From Terrisporobacter glycolicus ATCC 14880 = DSM 1288 (GTDB lineage Bacteria > Bacillota > Clostridia > Peptostreptococcales > Peptostreptococcaceae), in contig NZ_CP117523.1 of assembly GCF_036812735.1 (NCBI RefSeq), positions 2,356,001 to 2,420,000 of the forward strand: a stretch of 64,000 nucleotides of DNA, read 5' to 3'. Of this stretch, positions 35,227 through 44,420 are shown one piece after another. Below the pieces are notes generated by a model. The model was not told where the DNA came from. It did no database searches and saw only the letters and a list, made by a program, of their open reading frames with translations. Within the stretch, counting starts at the first letter, position 1; each line of letters opens with the position of its first letter. Both the position numbers and the translations under genes were made by a program.

Positions 35227-37911
35227 TTATTTTACAAATATATCCTTAACTTTCTTAGCTACAATTCTACCTTGACGTTTTATAGTTGTTTTAACTACTG
35301 CTGGTTTAAGCTCTTCATAAGCTAAGCCTTCTGCGTCATATTTTCTAACTAAAGATATGGCATCAAATTTACATTTAGTAGTACATTGACCACATCCTAC
35401 GCACATATATTCATCAACAACAGTTGCACCACAACCTAAACATCTTTCTGTTTCTTTTTTCATTTGTTCTTCTGTAAAAGTAAGACGAATATCTTTGAAT
35501 GATTCTTTTGCTTTTATATCTGTTTTATGCTCAGCTTTTTGTCTTGGTGTATTGTCATATCCTTCTATTTGTAAACTTTCTTTATCAAATTCATGATAAT
35601 CTCTTCTATCACGCCCATTTACTAAACTTTGCCCTGGTTGAACAAAACGATGAATTGATATAGCACCTTGTTTGCCTGCTGCTATGGCATCAATTGCAAA
35701 TCTTGGACCAGTATATGAATCTCCTCCAGCAAATATATCTGGTTCATTTGTTTGATAAGTGAATGAATCTGCTTTAATTGTATTGTTAGGATTTAACTCT
35801 ACTTTGCTACCGTCTAATAAATTACCCCAGTCTATACTTTGACCTACTGAAATTAAAACATAGTCTGCATCTACTACTTTTATATTATCTTCATCAAACT
35901 TTGGAGAGAATCTTCCATTCTCATCAAATACAGAAATACATTTCTTGAATTCTACACCTATTACTTTTCCATTTTCTGTAATTACTTTACTTGGTCCGTA
36001 AGAGTTGTTTATTACTATATCTTCTTCTAATGCCTCTTCAATTTCTTCCTCTAAAGCTGGCATTTGTTCACGACTTTCTAAACAGAACATTTCTACACTG
36101 TCTGCTCCTACTCTTACGGCATTTCTTGCCACGTCTATAGCAACATTTCCGCCACCGATAACTACTACTTTTCCATTAAGTTTTGCATCATTTCCTAAAT
36201 TAACATCACGTACAAATTCTACCCCTGGGATAACCCCTTTTGCATCTTCACCTTCTATATTTAATCTTCTACCAGCTTGTGCCCCTATTGCCACGTAGAA
36301 AGCTTTATATCCTTCTTTTCTTAATTCATCCAAAGTAATGTCTTTACCTACTTCTACCCCTGTTTTAAATTCTACACCCATTTGTCTTAGTATTTCTATC
36401 TCTGCATTAACTACTTCTTTTTCTAGTCTGAAAGAAGGAATTCCTAGAGTCAACATACCTCCTAGAGCCTTTTGTTTTTCAAATACTGTTACTTTATATC
36501 CGTCTATAGCTAAGTAATAAGCACATGAAAGTCCTGCTGGACCACCACCTATAATTGCAATCTTTTTACCATAATCATGTCTCTTTTTAGGAACAAATCT
36601 ATGCTCTTCTTTTAAATCTTGTTCAGCTACAAACTTTTTGATTTCGTCTATGGCAAGTGGTGAATCTATGTCCCCTCTTGTACAAGCTGATTCACACTTT
36701 CTAGGACAAATACGTCCACATATTGCAGGGAATGGATTTTCTTTTTTTATAAGTTCTAATGCTTCTTTGTATCTTCCTTGTGAAGCAAGTTTTATATATC
36801 CTTGAACAGCTATATGAGCAGGACATGCAGTTTTACATGGACTTGTTCCACTTTCTACTACATCCTCTCTATTGGTTCTATAGTCTTCATTCCATCTCTC
36901 TGGTCCCCACTTAGTATTTCTTGGAGTTTCTTTTCTTTCTATTTTATCTACAACAGGTTTACTAGAACATAGTTTTTGACCAAGTTTTAGAGCATTTGTT
37001 GGACAATTTACTACACATTCACCACAAGCAACACATTTGTCTTTGTCTACTTTAGATACGTAGTTAGAACGTACCATATCAGAATTTGCAAACATATTTG
37101 CTCCTTTCAGTGCTAAACAAGAACATCCACAACAGTTGCATATGGCATGAGTCTTTCCTGATCCATCTAAATTTGGTATTTGGTGCATCAAACCGTTTTC
37201 TTCTGCTCTTTTTATTATTTCAAAAGCTTCTTCCCTAGTTATTTCTCTACCTCTACCTGTTCTTATATAATATTCAGCTGCATGACCTAATTGAATACAC
37301 ATGTCTTCTTTTAGATGACCACATCCTTCGCCCATACTTTCTCTTGCTGTACGACATGAACAATCTGATACTGAGAACTTATCACTATCATTTAGATATT
37401 TTGATATTTCTTCATAAGAAGCTCTTCTTGTTTCACCATCTATGGCAGTTTCTATTGGAATAACACGCATAAGCCCTACTCCAGGAGGAAAACTTCCTGT
37501 AGATCTTGGTCCATTTTCTACTCCATAGTCATGAAATGCCTTAGGAATTTGTGGATATTTTTTTGCTTGATCCTTCTTATTAACCATCATTTCCATAATT
37601 CCTGGTACCCACGTTTCATACCAGAAAGTATCTACACCATCTATTTCATTGACAAATACTACACCTATTTCTGATAATTCTAGTAAAAGCTCACTACATC
37701 TTTCAACACTTTTACCACATAAAGGTGCAACCTTTTCTGCAGTTGTCTTTTGTCTTATTTTCATACAAAGTAAAACTTCTGCCATCTCATCCGTTACAAC
37801 AGGTTCTAAAATTTTATAACGTGCATCTTCTACACCAAAATACCCTCTAGATCCTGGCTTCTTTCCACTCACTTGATTTGCAAATTGAAGAACCTTTTCT
37901 TTTACTGCCAT
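35227..37911 (-). CDS. Fe-S/FAD/NAD(P) fusion oxidoreductase (GltD-like core with Fe-S modules at both ends)
   Basis: 894 residues in three parts. Residues 1-~310 form an Fe-S module with CSCR (184-187), GCGH (196-199), CNCCGCSC (258-265) and the ferredoxin motif CVACGECVVNCP (293-304). Residues ~350-790 are a glutamate-synthase small-subunit-like unit: cysteines CKTACP and CGRICPRKCESAC (398-410), the FAD loop GGGPAG (455-460) and a second dinucleotide loop GGGNVAID. The C-terminus has CLGCG and CVGCGQCTTKC. The middle part normally carries electrons from NAD(P)H through FAD to Fe-S clusters. The first part matches the separate 419-residue protein at 4299-5558. It follows hypB. No known complex has exactly this composition to my knowledge. 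Confidence 0.85.
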   Translation of the reverse strand: MAVKEKVLQFANQVSGKKPGSRGYFGVEDARYKILEPVVTDEMAEVLLCMKIRQKTTAEKVAPLCGKSVERCSELLLELSEIGVVFVNEIDGVDTFWYETWVPGIMEMMVNKKDQAKKYPQIPKAFHDYGVENGPRSTGSFPPGVGLMRVIPIETAIDGETRRASYEEISKYLNDSDKFSVSDCSCRTARESMGEGCGHLKEDMCIQLGHAAEYYIRTGRGREITREEAFEIIKRAEENGLMHQIPNLDGSGKTHAICNCCGCSCLALKGANMFANSDMVRSNYVSKVDKDKCVACGECVVNCPTNALKLGQKLCSSKPVVDKIERKETPRNTKWGPERWNEDYRTNREDVVESGTSPCKTACPAHIAVQGYIKLASQGRYKEALELIKKENPFPAICGRICPRKCESACTRGDIDSPLAIDEIKKFVAEQDLKEEHRFVPKKRHDYGKKIAIIGGGPAGLSCAYYLAIDGYKVTVFEKQKALGGMLTLGIPSFRLEKEVVNAEIEILRQMGVEFKTGVEVGKDITLDELRKEGYKAFYVAIGAQAGRRLNIEGEDAKGVIPGVEFVRDVNLGNDAKLNGKVVVIGGGNVAIDVARNAVRVGADSVEMFCLESREQMPALEEEIEEALEEDIVINNSYGPSKVITENGKVIGVEFKKCISVFDENGRFSPKFDEDNIKVVDADYVLISVGQSIDWGNLLDGSKVELNPNNTIKADSFTYQTNEPDIFAGGDSYTGPRFAIDAIAAGKQGAISIHRFVQPGQSLVNGRDRRDYHEFDKESLQIEGYDNTPRQKAEHKTDIKAKESFKDIRLTFTEEQMKKETERCLGCGATVVDEYMCVGCGQCTTKCKFDAISLVRKYDAEGLAYEELKPAVVKTTIKRQGRIVAKKVKDIFVK

Positions 37912-37945
37912 AATAATCCCCCTCTAAATTTTAATAAAATATAAA

Positions 37946-38614
37946 TTAATTATTCCACTCTTTTACTTCTTGTCTTACCCAGTCAATCCATTCATCCATA
38001 CCTTCACCAGTTTTTGCTGATATTGGTATAACTTTTATATTTGGATTTAATTTTTTAATATATTCTTTTACTAAATCTAAATCAAAATCAAAATATTCCA
38101 TAGCATCAATTTTATTTATTAAAACAACGTCAACAATTGAAAACATTAAAGGATATTTTAAAGGTTTATCATGTCCCTCTGGTACACTAAGTATCATGGC
38201 ATTTTTTGAAGAACCAGTATCAAATTCTGCTGGGCATACTAAATTACCTACATTTTCTAATATTGCAAAATCTATATCTTCAGTTCCAAGCTCTACTAAA
38301 CCTTGCTTTGTCATGTCTGCATCAAGATGGCACATTCCACCTGTATGTAACTGTATTACTTTTGCTCCTGTTTTTGATACAGTTGCAGCATCCACATCAG
38401 AATCTATATCTGCTTCCATAACACCTATTCTCATTTCATCTTTTAAGGATTCAATAGTTCTTAGAACTGTAGTAGTCTTACCTGAACCTGGAGAAGACAT
38501 TAAATTTAATAAAAAAGTCTTGTCTTTTTTTAAGTCTGCTCTAAGTAAATCTGCTTGTTCGTCATTATTACTGAAAACACTTTCCTTTATCTCGATTACT
38601 TTGTATTTATCCAT
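37946..38614 (-). CDS. hypB: HypB nickel-insertion GTPase
   Basis: 222 residues. Walker A is SPGSGKTT (41-48), then MEADIDSDVDAATVSKTG, the metal-site segment HTGGMCHLDADM (about 96-107), ENVGNLVCPAEFDTG, and the guanine-specific NKID. It lacks the N-terminal CCxxC nickel site and the His-rich stretch seen in some HypB proteins, leaving only the low-affinity GTPase metal site. HypB hydrolyses GTP while delivering nickel with HypA. It is the first gene of the hypB / fusion oxidoreductase / DUF5692 / hypA operon, behind a promoter with a TetR-type operator. Confidence 0.92.
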   Translation of the reverse strand: MDKYKVIEIKESVFSNNDEQADLLRADLKKDKTFLLNLMSSPGSGKTTTVLRTIESLKDEMRIGVMEADIDSDVDAATVSKTGAKVIQLHTGGMCHLDADMTKQGLVELGTEDIDFAILENVGNLVCPAEFDTGSSKNAMILSVPEGHDKPLKYPLMFSIVDVVLINKIDAMEYFDFDLDLVKEYIKKLNPNIKVIPISAKTGEGMDEWIDWVRQEVKEWNN

Positions 38615-38660
38615 AACTCTCCCCTTAGCATTTTGTTAATTTTATAACATTATTTTATAT

Positions 38661-38687
38661 AGAATAAGATTCACCGAATCTCATTCT
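38661..38687. promoter_or_regulatory. TetR-type operator at the hypB promoter
   Basis: AGAATAAGATTC-ACC-GAATCTCATTCT: a 12-bp inverted repeat with one mismatch and a 3-bp centre. It begins right after the inferred hypB start site, so bound repressor would block initiation. The divergent TetR gene begins 170 bp away. Confidence 0.7.
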
Positions 38688-38695
38688 GTAATTAA

Positions 38696-38724
38696 AATAT
38701 ATCACAGGTTACCATATTTTGCAA
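38696..38724 (-). promoter_or_regulatory. Sigma-A-type promoter of the hypB operon
   Basis: TTGCAA (38719-38724) and TATATT (38696-38701) with a 17-bp spacer on the minus strand. The transcription start would fall near 38689, at the edge of the TetR-type operator. Confidence 0.6.
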
Positions 38725-38853
38725 ACATCCTCTTAATGTTTTTATCTATTTTTTACTGCAAATAATATTATATATTTGCTTTTTTTTATGCTATACTAAA
38801 TAATCATATAACTTACTGTAATAACATTGCAGTTTTATAAAGAGGTATTTTGC

Positions 38854-39456
38854 ATGGAAAAATTAACAGATAGACAAAGGCAAGCTATTGCCACTAAAAT
38901 TAGAATTACACAAGTAGCCACTGAACTTTTTAAGGTAAAGGGGTTTGAAAGTGTAAAAATTCAAGATATTTGCCAAGCTGCGGAAATTTCAACAGGAGCT
39001 TTTTATCATCACTTTAAGTCAAAGATGGAAATAATTAATACAGCTTATGAACAAGTAGATATATTAGTTATGGATAGATTTGAATCAAAAGATTTTTCTT
39101 CTAACCTGGATAAATTATTATTTCTGTTATGTGAAGGTGCTAAGATGATGGAGGAACTTGGATGGGTATTTGTAGGAGAAATATACAAAAACTTACTTTC
39201 CATTGAGGGAAAATACTCTACAAAACCTGATCGACATATTGCACTAAAGGTTAAATCTATTGTTGAAGATTCACTTAAAAGTGGAGAGTTAGATAATTCT
39301 ATTTCTCCTACAAACTTAACTATGATAATAATGAGAATCTCCAGAGGTGCTATATTTGATTGGTGTCTTTACCAAGGAAGTTATGATCTTGAATCTAGAA
39401 TGGAATCTGACTTAAATTTAATACTTTCTAATTTTAAACCAAAAAATTCAAATTAA
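38854..39456 (+). CDS. TetR family regulator, divergent from the hypB operon
   Basis: 200 residues. The N-terminal HTH (about 10-55) has ATKIRITQVATELFKVKGFE, then VKIQDICQAAEISTGAFYHH and the usual FKSKMEI. The C-terminal domain is helical and would bind a ligand. The ATG at 38854 follows GAGG by 8 bp; an in-frame TTG at 38827 precedes that site. It lies between the hypB operon (minus) and the second DUF5692-like gene (plus), which makes it the natural regulator of both. The 12-bp inverted repeat at 38661-38687 is its likely operator. Confidence 0.85.
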   Translation: MEKLTDRQRQAIATKIRITQVATELFKVKGFESVKIQDICQAAEISTGAFYHHFKSKMEIINTAYEQVDILVMDRFESKDFSSNLDKLLFLLCEGAKMMEELGWVFVGEIYKNLLSIEGKYSTKPDRHIALKVKSIVEDSLKSGELDNSISPTNLTMIIMRISRGAIFDWCLYQGSYDLESRMESDLNLILSNFKPKNSN

Positions 39457-39483
39457 AAAGTTCGTCATTAAGACGGCTTTTTT
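39455..39483 (+). terminator. Terminator after the TetR gene
   Basis: Stem AAAAAGTTCGTC/GACGGCTTTTTT with a bulge and a G-U pair, followed by a long T run on the plus strand. Confidence 0.55.
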
Positions 39484-39631
39484 TTATTTATTTTTATATT
39501 TTTTTAGATAATTTTTTAACATTATTAACGTTGGTTTTCCAATATTTTCAGCTGGTTTCTTATTTTGTCAGAATTATTAAATTATATTTTTACACTTGTT
39601 TTTTATAATTTAGTGGTGCTAATATTATAAT

Positions 39632-39652
39632 AATTTTATGACTCATAAAATT
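39632..39652. promoter_or_regulatory. Inverted repeat upstream of the second DUF5692-like gene
   Basis: AATTTTATG-ACT-CATAAAATT, a perfect 9-bp inverted repeat with a 3-bp centre, 31 bp before the start codon. The spacing is like that of the operator at 38661 but the half-sites differ. It may be an operator or an AT-rich chance repeat. Confidence 0.4.
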
Positions 39653-39683
39653 GAATCATTATTTAATATTGGGGGACAGTAAA

Positions 39684-40604
39684 ATGTTTTTATTTGAAGC
39701 ACAGCCAATGAGCAATTGGCTAATGTTATTATTAGTATTCGCAGTACTTATGCTGCTTAATGAATTCAGTCGTCGCTGGAAGTGGGCAGGATTCGCATGT
39801 TTTTTAGTATTACCTATAATTTTAACAGTTTTTGTATGGCCTAAAACTACAAAAGGCACAAGTGTTGGAACATGGTTCCACTTTGCAAAAGTTTATTCAG
39901 CTTTAGCTGGATGTATGGGATTTTGGTTAATTCGCTATGTGAAAGGTGCAATTAATCATAAATGGGTTTTATATTTCCCACCTTTAATCCTTGCAATTAA
40001 CATTATGGAAGCAGTTATACGTGATTTCCAAATTGGTGGATTAGGCTATAATGCTCAAATTTTTGAAGGTATGATGGTAACTAGTGGTTCTTGGAATTAT
40101 ATGAATGGTATAGCAGGTATTTTAAATATTATAACTATCACTGGTTGGCTTGGAATTTGTATTAGCAAGAAGAAAAGTAAAGATATGTTATGGCCAGATA
40201 TGTGTTGGTTCTGGATTATAGCTTATGATTTATGGAACTTTGCTTATACATACAACTGTTTAGGAGATCATGCTTGGTATTGTGGTATAGCCTTATTATT
40301 TGCACCTACTGTATGTGCATTTATATTTGGAAAAGGTGCTTGGTTGCAACACCGTGCTCATACTCTTGCATTTTGGGTAATGTTTGCTATGACTGTACCA
40401 TCATTTATAGACCAATCACAATTCTCAGTAAAAGCATCACAAAATACAACTGCATTATTTATAGTAAGTTTAATTGCTTTACTTGCAAATATAGCAGTAT
40501 TTGTTTATATGGTTTACAAAGCTAGAAAAACTAAGACAAATCCATATACAAGTGAACTTTATACTGATTTAGATTGTTATAAAGAAATAAAATCTTTAGC
40601 TTAA
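39684..40604 (+). CDS. DUF5692-like polytopic membrane protein (copy 2)
   Basis: 306 residues from the ATG at 39684, which follows GGGGGA by a normal distance; an earlier in-frame start at 39651 lacks a ribosome site. About eight membrane helices. It shares with copy 1 the segments AVIRDFQI, NYMNGIAGILNIITITGW, SKDMLWPDMCWFWIIAYDLW, the YNCLGDHAWYCG loop and KGAWLQHRAHTLAFW. It is a single-gene unit downstream of the TetR gene. Two diverged copies at one locus suggest either alternative partners of the oxidoreductase or a heteromer. Function unknown. Confidence 0.7.
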   Translation: MFLFEAQPMSNWLMLLLVFAVLMLLNEFSRRWKWAGFACFLVLPIILTVFVWPKTTKGTSVGTWFHFAKVYSALAGCMGFWLIRYVKGAINHKWVLYFPPLILAINIMEAVIRDFQIGGLGYNAQIFEGMMVTSGSWNYMNGIAGILNIITITGWLGICISKKKSKDMLWPDMCWFWIIAYDLWNFAYTYNCLGDHAWYCGIALLFAPTVCAFIFGKGAWLQHRAHTLAFWVMFAMTVPSFIDQSQFSVKASQNTTALFIVSLIALLANIAVFVYMVYKARKTKTNPYTSELYTDLDCYKEIKSLA

Positions 40605-40614
40605 AAATACAAAG

Positions 40615-40658
40615 CCATTTATTGTTTGAAGTAAATATACTTTTTAAACAATAAATGG
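40615..40658. terminator. Bidirectional terminator between DUF5692 copy 2 and DUF434 gene
   Basis: 13-bp perfect stem CCATTTATTGTTT and its complement, with TTTTTTT on the plus side and a T-rich tail on the minus side. Confidence 0.7.
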
Positions 40659-40719
40659 TTTTTTTGCAATCAAAACTATTTTAATTTCAATTTTTAAATT
40701 AAAATGCAAATTTTATTTT

Positions 40720-41430
40720 TTATAAATCAAACTCAACATAGAAATTATTTTCAATATTTTTATCTAGTATTTCTCTGTTTAGATTAATCCAACTTTTGCA
40801 TTTATCTAAAATAATCGCGTCACTACTGATAACATTGTCCAATATTTCTAAAGTTGAATCCACATTATTAATATTCATCACTTCCACTTTAAAATCAAAG
40901 TTTTTCAATAATTCTTCTATCTTTTTCTTTAAATTTCCCGAATTAGATACTGGTGCATCTAGGTAAAAATTAGCTTTCTTAATTTTATGTTTTTCTAAAG
41001 TTTCTCCTATTTGTATAATTGATAATTCTGTCTTGTCTATAATACGATACGTTCCTCTAAGCCCTGCTAAATCTCTTATTGTTCCATCCATACACTTAAT
41101 TAATAGTGAATTGGATAAGGCAACTTCCAATGTTATTATGGTATTAAATCCATCAATATTTACAATACTATTTTCCAGATTATCCTTAATCTCTTTTTCT
41201 TTTCTAATCTTTATATTTTTCTCAGGAGAGATTGCTCTTGATAAAGCTAATCTTTGTCTTTCTGACAATAAGTAGTGATTGCCCACAAAAACTGATGCTC
41301 CTTTTATGTTATATCCTTGATTTAATAAATAATATAAATCCTGCCCAGCCTTATATAATTTATCAAGATGTTTACCTGTAAACTCTTTTTCATCACTGGA
41401 AAAATGCCCTCTTTTAACAACCTTGCACAT
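40720..41430 (-). CDS. DUF434 (DUF434/DUF5616) family protein
   Basis: 236 residues. The N-terminal part RGHFSSDEKEF, LDKLYKAGQDLYYLLNQGYN, ASVFVGNHYLLSERQRLALS is the DUF434 pattern. The C-terminal part has a NYN/PIN-like succession (DGFNTIITLEVAL; CMDGTIRDLAGLRGTYR; NFYLDAPVSNSG; ILDKCKSWINLN) with scattered acidic residues. It may be a nuclease-like fold, but no activity is established. The gene overlaps the upstream HTH regulator gene by 17 bp, so the two are translated together. Confidence 0.75.
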   Translation of the reverse strand: MCKVVKRGHFSSDEKEFTGKHLDKLYKAGQDLYYLLNQGYNIKGASVFVGNHYLLSERQRLALSRAISPEKNIKIRKEKEIKDNLENSIVNIDGFNTIITLEVALSNSLLIKCMDGTIRDLAGLRGTYRIIDKTELSIIQIGETLEKHKIKKANFYLDAPVSNSGNLKKKIEELLKNFDFKVEVMNINNVDSTLEILDNVISSDAIILDKCKSWINLNREILDKNIENNFYVEFDL

Positions 41431-42088
41431 AACTTACACTCCCATGCTTAATATTTCCCTTATTTTCATTATAGCTAATAATATTTTTATCATATTTTTT
41501 ATAATTAATCATGACACTTGATATCTTATCAATCAATATAAGCATGTACTCTTTATTTAAGCAATATAGGCACAAACCTTCTTTTCTTAAAACATAAGAA
41601 ATAGGATATACTTCTAAATTCTTATTTTCAATTTTTATATTTATAAAAGATTTATAGTCCATAGCTTTATTTATTTCTTCGCAGATTATATCTTTTTCAT
41701 CAAATTTTTCTTCAAATAAATCTACTATAAATCGCTCTTTTAATTTATTTAAAACCATAGAACACCTTTCTTTATCTACAGTTTTAAACTTGTCAATTAA
41801 AAAAGATTCACTTATTGTATTACTTATATTTTCACCTATATATAGTGCTAATAATAGAGAATCATAATCACTATACTTCAATATATGTTTTGCTATTATA
41901 TAGTTTTTATCTATCTCTACACCTCCATTTGCACCTCTATAAATAATTATGGGTATTCCAAGCACTGATAATTTATCCAAGTCTCTTTGTATGGTTTTTG
42001 TAGACACATTAAAAAGTTCAGCCAGATTCTTAACAGTAACTTTAGAATTACTTCTTAATAGATAAAATAGAATATCTAGTAATCTCAT
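41414..42088 (-). CDS. Helix-turn-helix regulator (HTH_11/DeoR-like), coupled to DUF434
   Basis: 224 residues. The N-terminal winged helix has LFNVSTKTIQRDLDKLSVLG and the wing RGANGGVEID. The remainder resembles the middle part of YafY-type proteins but with only a degenerate WYL-like region (LEVYPISYVLRKEGLCLYCL). It overlaps the DUF434 gene by 17 bp. The pair probably forms a regulated unit in which the DUF434 protein is the effector; this is inference. Confidence 0.75.
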   Translation of the reverse strand: MRLLDILFYLLRSNSKVTVKNLAELFNVSTKTIQRDLDKLSVLGIPIIIYRGANGGVEIDKNYIIAKHILKYSDYDSLLLALYIGENISNTISESFLIDKFKTVDKERCSMVLNKLKERFIVDLFEEKFDEKDIICEEINKAMDYKSFINIKIENKNLEVYPISYVLRKEGLCLYCLNKEYMLILIDKISSVMINYKKYDKNIISYNENKGNIKHGSVSYVQGC

Positions 42089-42105
42089 TGCACTTTCCTT
42101 CCAAG

Positions 42106-43290
42106 TTACTTATTATTTTTTAACCACATTATAGCACTGTATGCATGCATTGCTGCTCCTGTAGGTAATATATCTTCATTAAATACAACCTTCTCATTGT
42201 GCATAGGCTTACCAAATAAAGAATTTTCTTCTTTTGTACCTGCTCCTAGCATAACATAAAGACTTGGGACTTCATAAGAATAAGAAGCAAAATCTTCTGA
42301 TCCCATTCCTCCACCTTCAAATAAAACAACAGATTTCTCACCTACTAAGTCTTTCATATAATTTGTAATTTCATATGCTAAATTATTATCGTTAGCTAAA
42401 GGAGGTACTGAAGAAAGCTCTATTAATTTGGCATCTCCTCTAAACATTTTAGCAGTAGATATAACTATATCATTTATTCTATTAAATATGAATTCACCTA
42501 TTTCTTTATCTAAAGCTCTAATAGTACCTTCCATAACTACTTCACCGGGTATTATGTTTGGTGCATCCCCACCTACAAATTTGCCCATTGTTACTACAGC
42601 TGATTGTGTAGCTGATATTTCTCTACTTATTATTTCTTGTAAAGATAGGTAGATATGAGCCGCAATATTTATTGGGTCTACTCCTGTTTCAGGCATAGCT
42701 CCATGACAACCTGTGCCTTTTACAACAATTCTAAATCTATTGCAACCTGCTATACTAGTTCCAAGTCCACATAAAACAACATTTGAAGGTGAGCCAGAAT
42801 GTACGTGCATTGCCATTGCTGCATCCACTTTTGGATTTTCAAGAACACCTGCTTTTATCATTTTTTTTGCACCTGTAAATCCTTCTTCATCTGGTTGGAA
42901 TACTAATTTCACTGTACCTTCTATTTCATCTTGATTTTCTTTAAGCAATTTTGCTGCTCCGAGTAACATTGCAGTATGCATATCGTGACCACATGAGTGC
43001 ATTGCTCCATTAGTTGATTTAAAATCACATAAAGTAGCTTCTGTCATTGGAAGTGCATCCATATCAGCTCTTAATAGAAAGGTTTTTCCTGACTTATTCC
43101 CTTCAATTGTAGCTACTATACCACTTTCACAAATTTCCTTTGGCTCATATCCAAACTCTCTTAACTTATCCATTACGTAAGCTTTCGTTTTTGGCAGCTC
43201 AGGCCCAACTTCAGGATTAATGTGAATACTGCGTCTATATGTTACAATATCCTCTTTTATTGATTTAGCTTGTTCCATAAATTTATTCAT
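42106..43290 (-). CDS. M20 family amidohydrolase (N-acyl amino acid / hippurate hydrolase type)
   Basis: 394 residues of the M20D layout. The metal site has LLRADMDALP, HSCGHDMHTA and the FQPDEEG box with the catalytic glutamate, followed by AMHVHSG. The lid domain contains GCHGAMPETGVDPI, and the C-terminal ligand is in GGGMGSEDFASYSY. It removes acyl groups from amino acids or small peptides in the cytosol. It lies 17 bp downstream of nothing related: the HTH gene that follows it is in the same direction but functionally unlinked. Confidence 0.88.
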   Translation of the reverse strand: MNKFMEQAKSIKEDIVTYRRSIHINPEVGPELPKTKAYVMDKLREFGYEPKEICESGIVATIEGNKSGKTFLLRADMDALPMTEATLCDFKSTNGAMHSCGHDMHTAMLLGAAKLLKENQDEIEGTVKLVFQPDEEGFTGAKKMIKAGVLENPKVDAAMAMHVHSGSPSNVVLCGLGTSIAGCNRFRIVVKGTGCHGAMPETGVDPINIAAHIYLSLQEIISREISATQSAVVTMGKFVGGDAPNIIPGEVVMEGTIRALDKEIGEFIFNRINDIVISTAKMFRGDAKLIELSSVPPLANDNNLAYEITNYMKDLVGEKSVVLFEGGGMGSEDFASYSYEVPSLYVMLGAGTKEENSLFGKPMHNEKVVFNEDILPTGAAMHAYSAIMWLKNNK

Positions 43291-43558
43291 TGTTCCACCT
43301 CATATAATTATAATTATAGTTTATTTTTTACATTCTAAAGTATATTGATTCAGTTTATATTATTTATTTATAGTTTCATAATTTACCCTAATATAATAAT
43401 CATATTTTGAATATTAGCTATACTTTTCTCATGTTCTGTAAGTTATATTTTCAATAATAATAAATAAACTGGACACATATAGTCCACATTTTATATTATT
43501 AAAATATTTAATATTAACTATATATAAATATAAAAACAAATCATATTATTATGTGAAA

Positions 43559-44407
43559 TCAATAAATTTCATATATGAAATTATCAATTAATCTAGTTTT
43601 ATTTACATATACAGCTATGGCAACTAATACAGATCTATCAATTGAATCTACATTTCGCAATGAATCTATATCAACTATATTAATGTAGTCAATTTTTGCT
43701 AAAGGTTCACACTCTATTGTTTCTTTAATAATATTTAACACAGAGTCCACATTACTTATTCCATTTTCTATTAAATCCTTAGCTTTTATTAATGATTTAT
43801 TTAAAACTGTTGCTGCCATCCTTTCATTATCAGATAAATATGTATTTCTTGAACTTTTAGCCAAACCATTTTCTTCTCTAATTATAGGACATCCTACAAT
43901 TTCCACATTTATATTTAAATCTCTTACCATTCTTTTTATGATAAATAGTTGTTGTGCATCTTTTTGTCCAAAATAAGCCCTATCTGGAGTAACTATATTA
44001 AACAACTTATTTACTACTGTGCATACACCTGTAAAATGTGTCGGTCTACTTTTACCACACAAATTATCTGTTAGACCACTCATATTTACTGATGTAGAAA
44101 AATCCTTATTATACATCACATCAGCACTTGGGTAAAAAATCAAATCTGTTCCTGCAAATTCACAAATTTGTTTATCTCTATCAAAATCCCTAGGATAAGT
44201 TGCCAAGTCTTCCTTTGGCCCAAATTGACGAGGATTCACAAAAATACTTACAACTACTTTGTCATTTTCCTGGGCTGCTTTTTCGATTAAACTTTGGTGA
44301 CCTTGGTGTAGATACCCCATTGTAGGTACTAACCCAACACTTAGACCTTCTTTTTTCCATTCATTTACTTGTTTTCTTATTGGATCAATTGCGTCTATAA
44401 CTACCAT
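43559..44407 (-). CDS. panC: Pantoate--beta-alanine ligase
   Basis: 282 residues. The ATP-binding HIGH-type motif is in VPTMGYLHQGHQSLI, the pantoate site in NPRQFGPKEDLATYPRD, the FTGVCTVVNKLFNIV and YFGQKDAQQ segments follow, and the KMSKS-like SSRNTYLS closes the active site. It joins pantoate and beta-alanine using ATP, the last step of pantothenate synthesis. It is the last gene of panG-panB-panC. No panD follows, so beta-alanine must come from elsewhere. Confidence 0.95.
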   Translation of the reverse strand: MVVIDAIDPIRKQVNEWKKEGLSVGLVPTMGYLHQGHQSLIEKAAQENDKVVVSIFVNPRQFGPKEDLATYPRDFDRDKQICEFAGTDLIFYPSADVMYNKDFSTSVNMSGLTDNLCGKSRPTHFTGVCTVVNKLFNIVTPDRAYFGQKDAQQLFIIKRMVRDLNINVEIVGCPIIREENGLAKSSRNTYLSDNERMAATVLNKSLIKAKDLIENGISNVDSVLNIIKETIECEPLAKIDYINIVDIDSLRNVDSIDRSVLVAIAVYVNKTRLIDNFIYEIY

Positions 44408-44420
44408 TGTTTAAGTCCCC

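Noticed and set aside
33900-38614. A [NiFe] hydrogenase maturation operon
   Set aside because: Only hypA and hypB are present. No structural hydrogenase subunit or hypC, D, E or F gene was found in the window.
43291-43558. Hidden gene or RNA between panC and the M20 amidohydrolase
   Set aside because: The stretch is almost pure A/T with no frame, stable stem or promoter pair that stands out.
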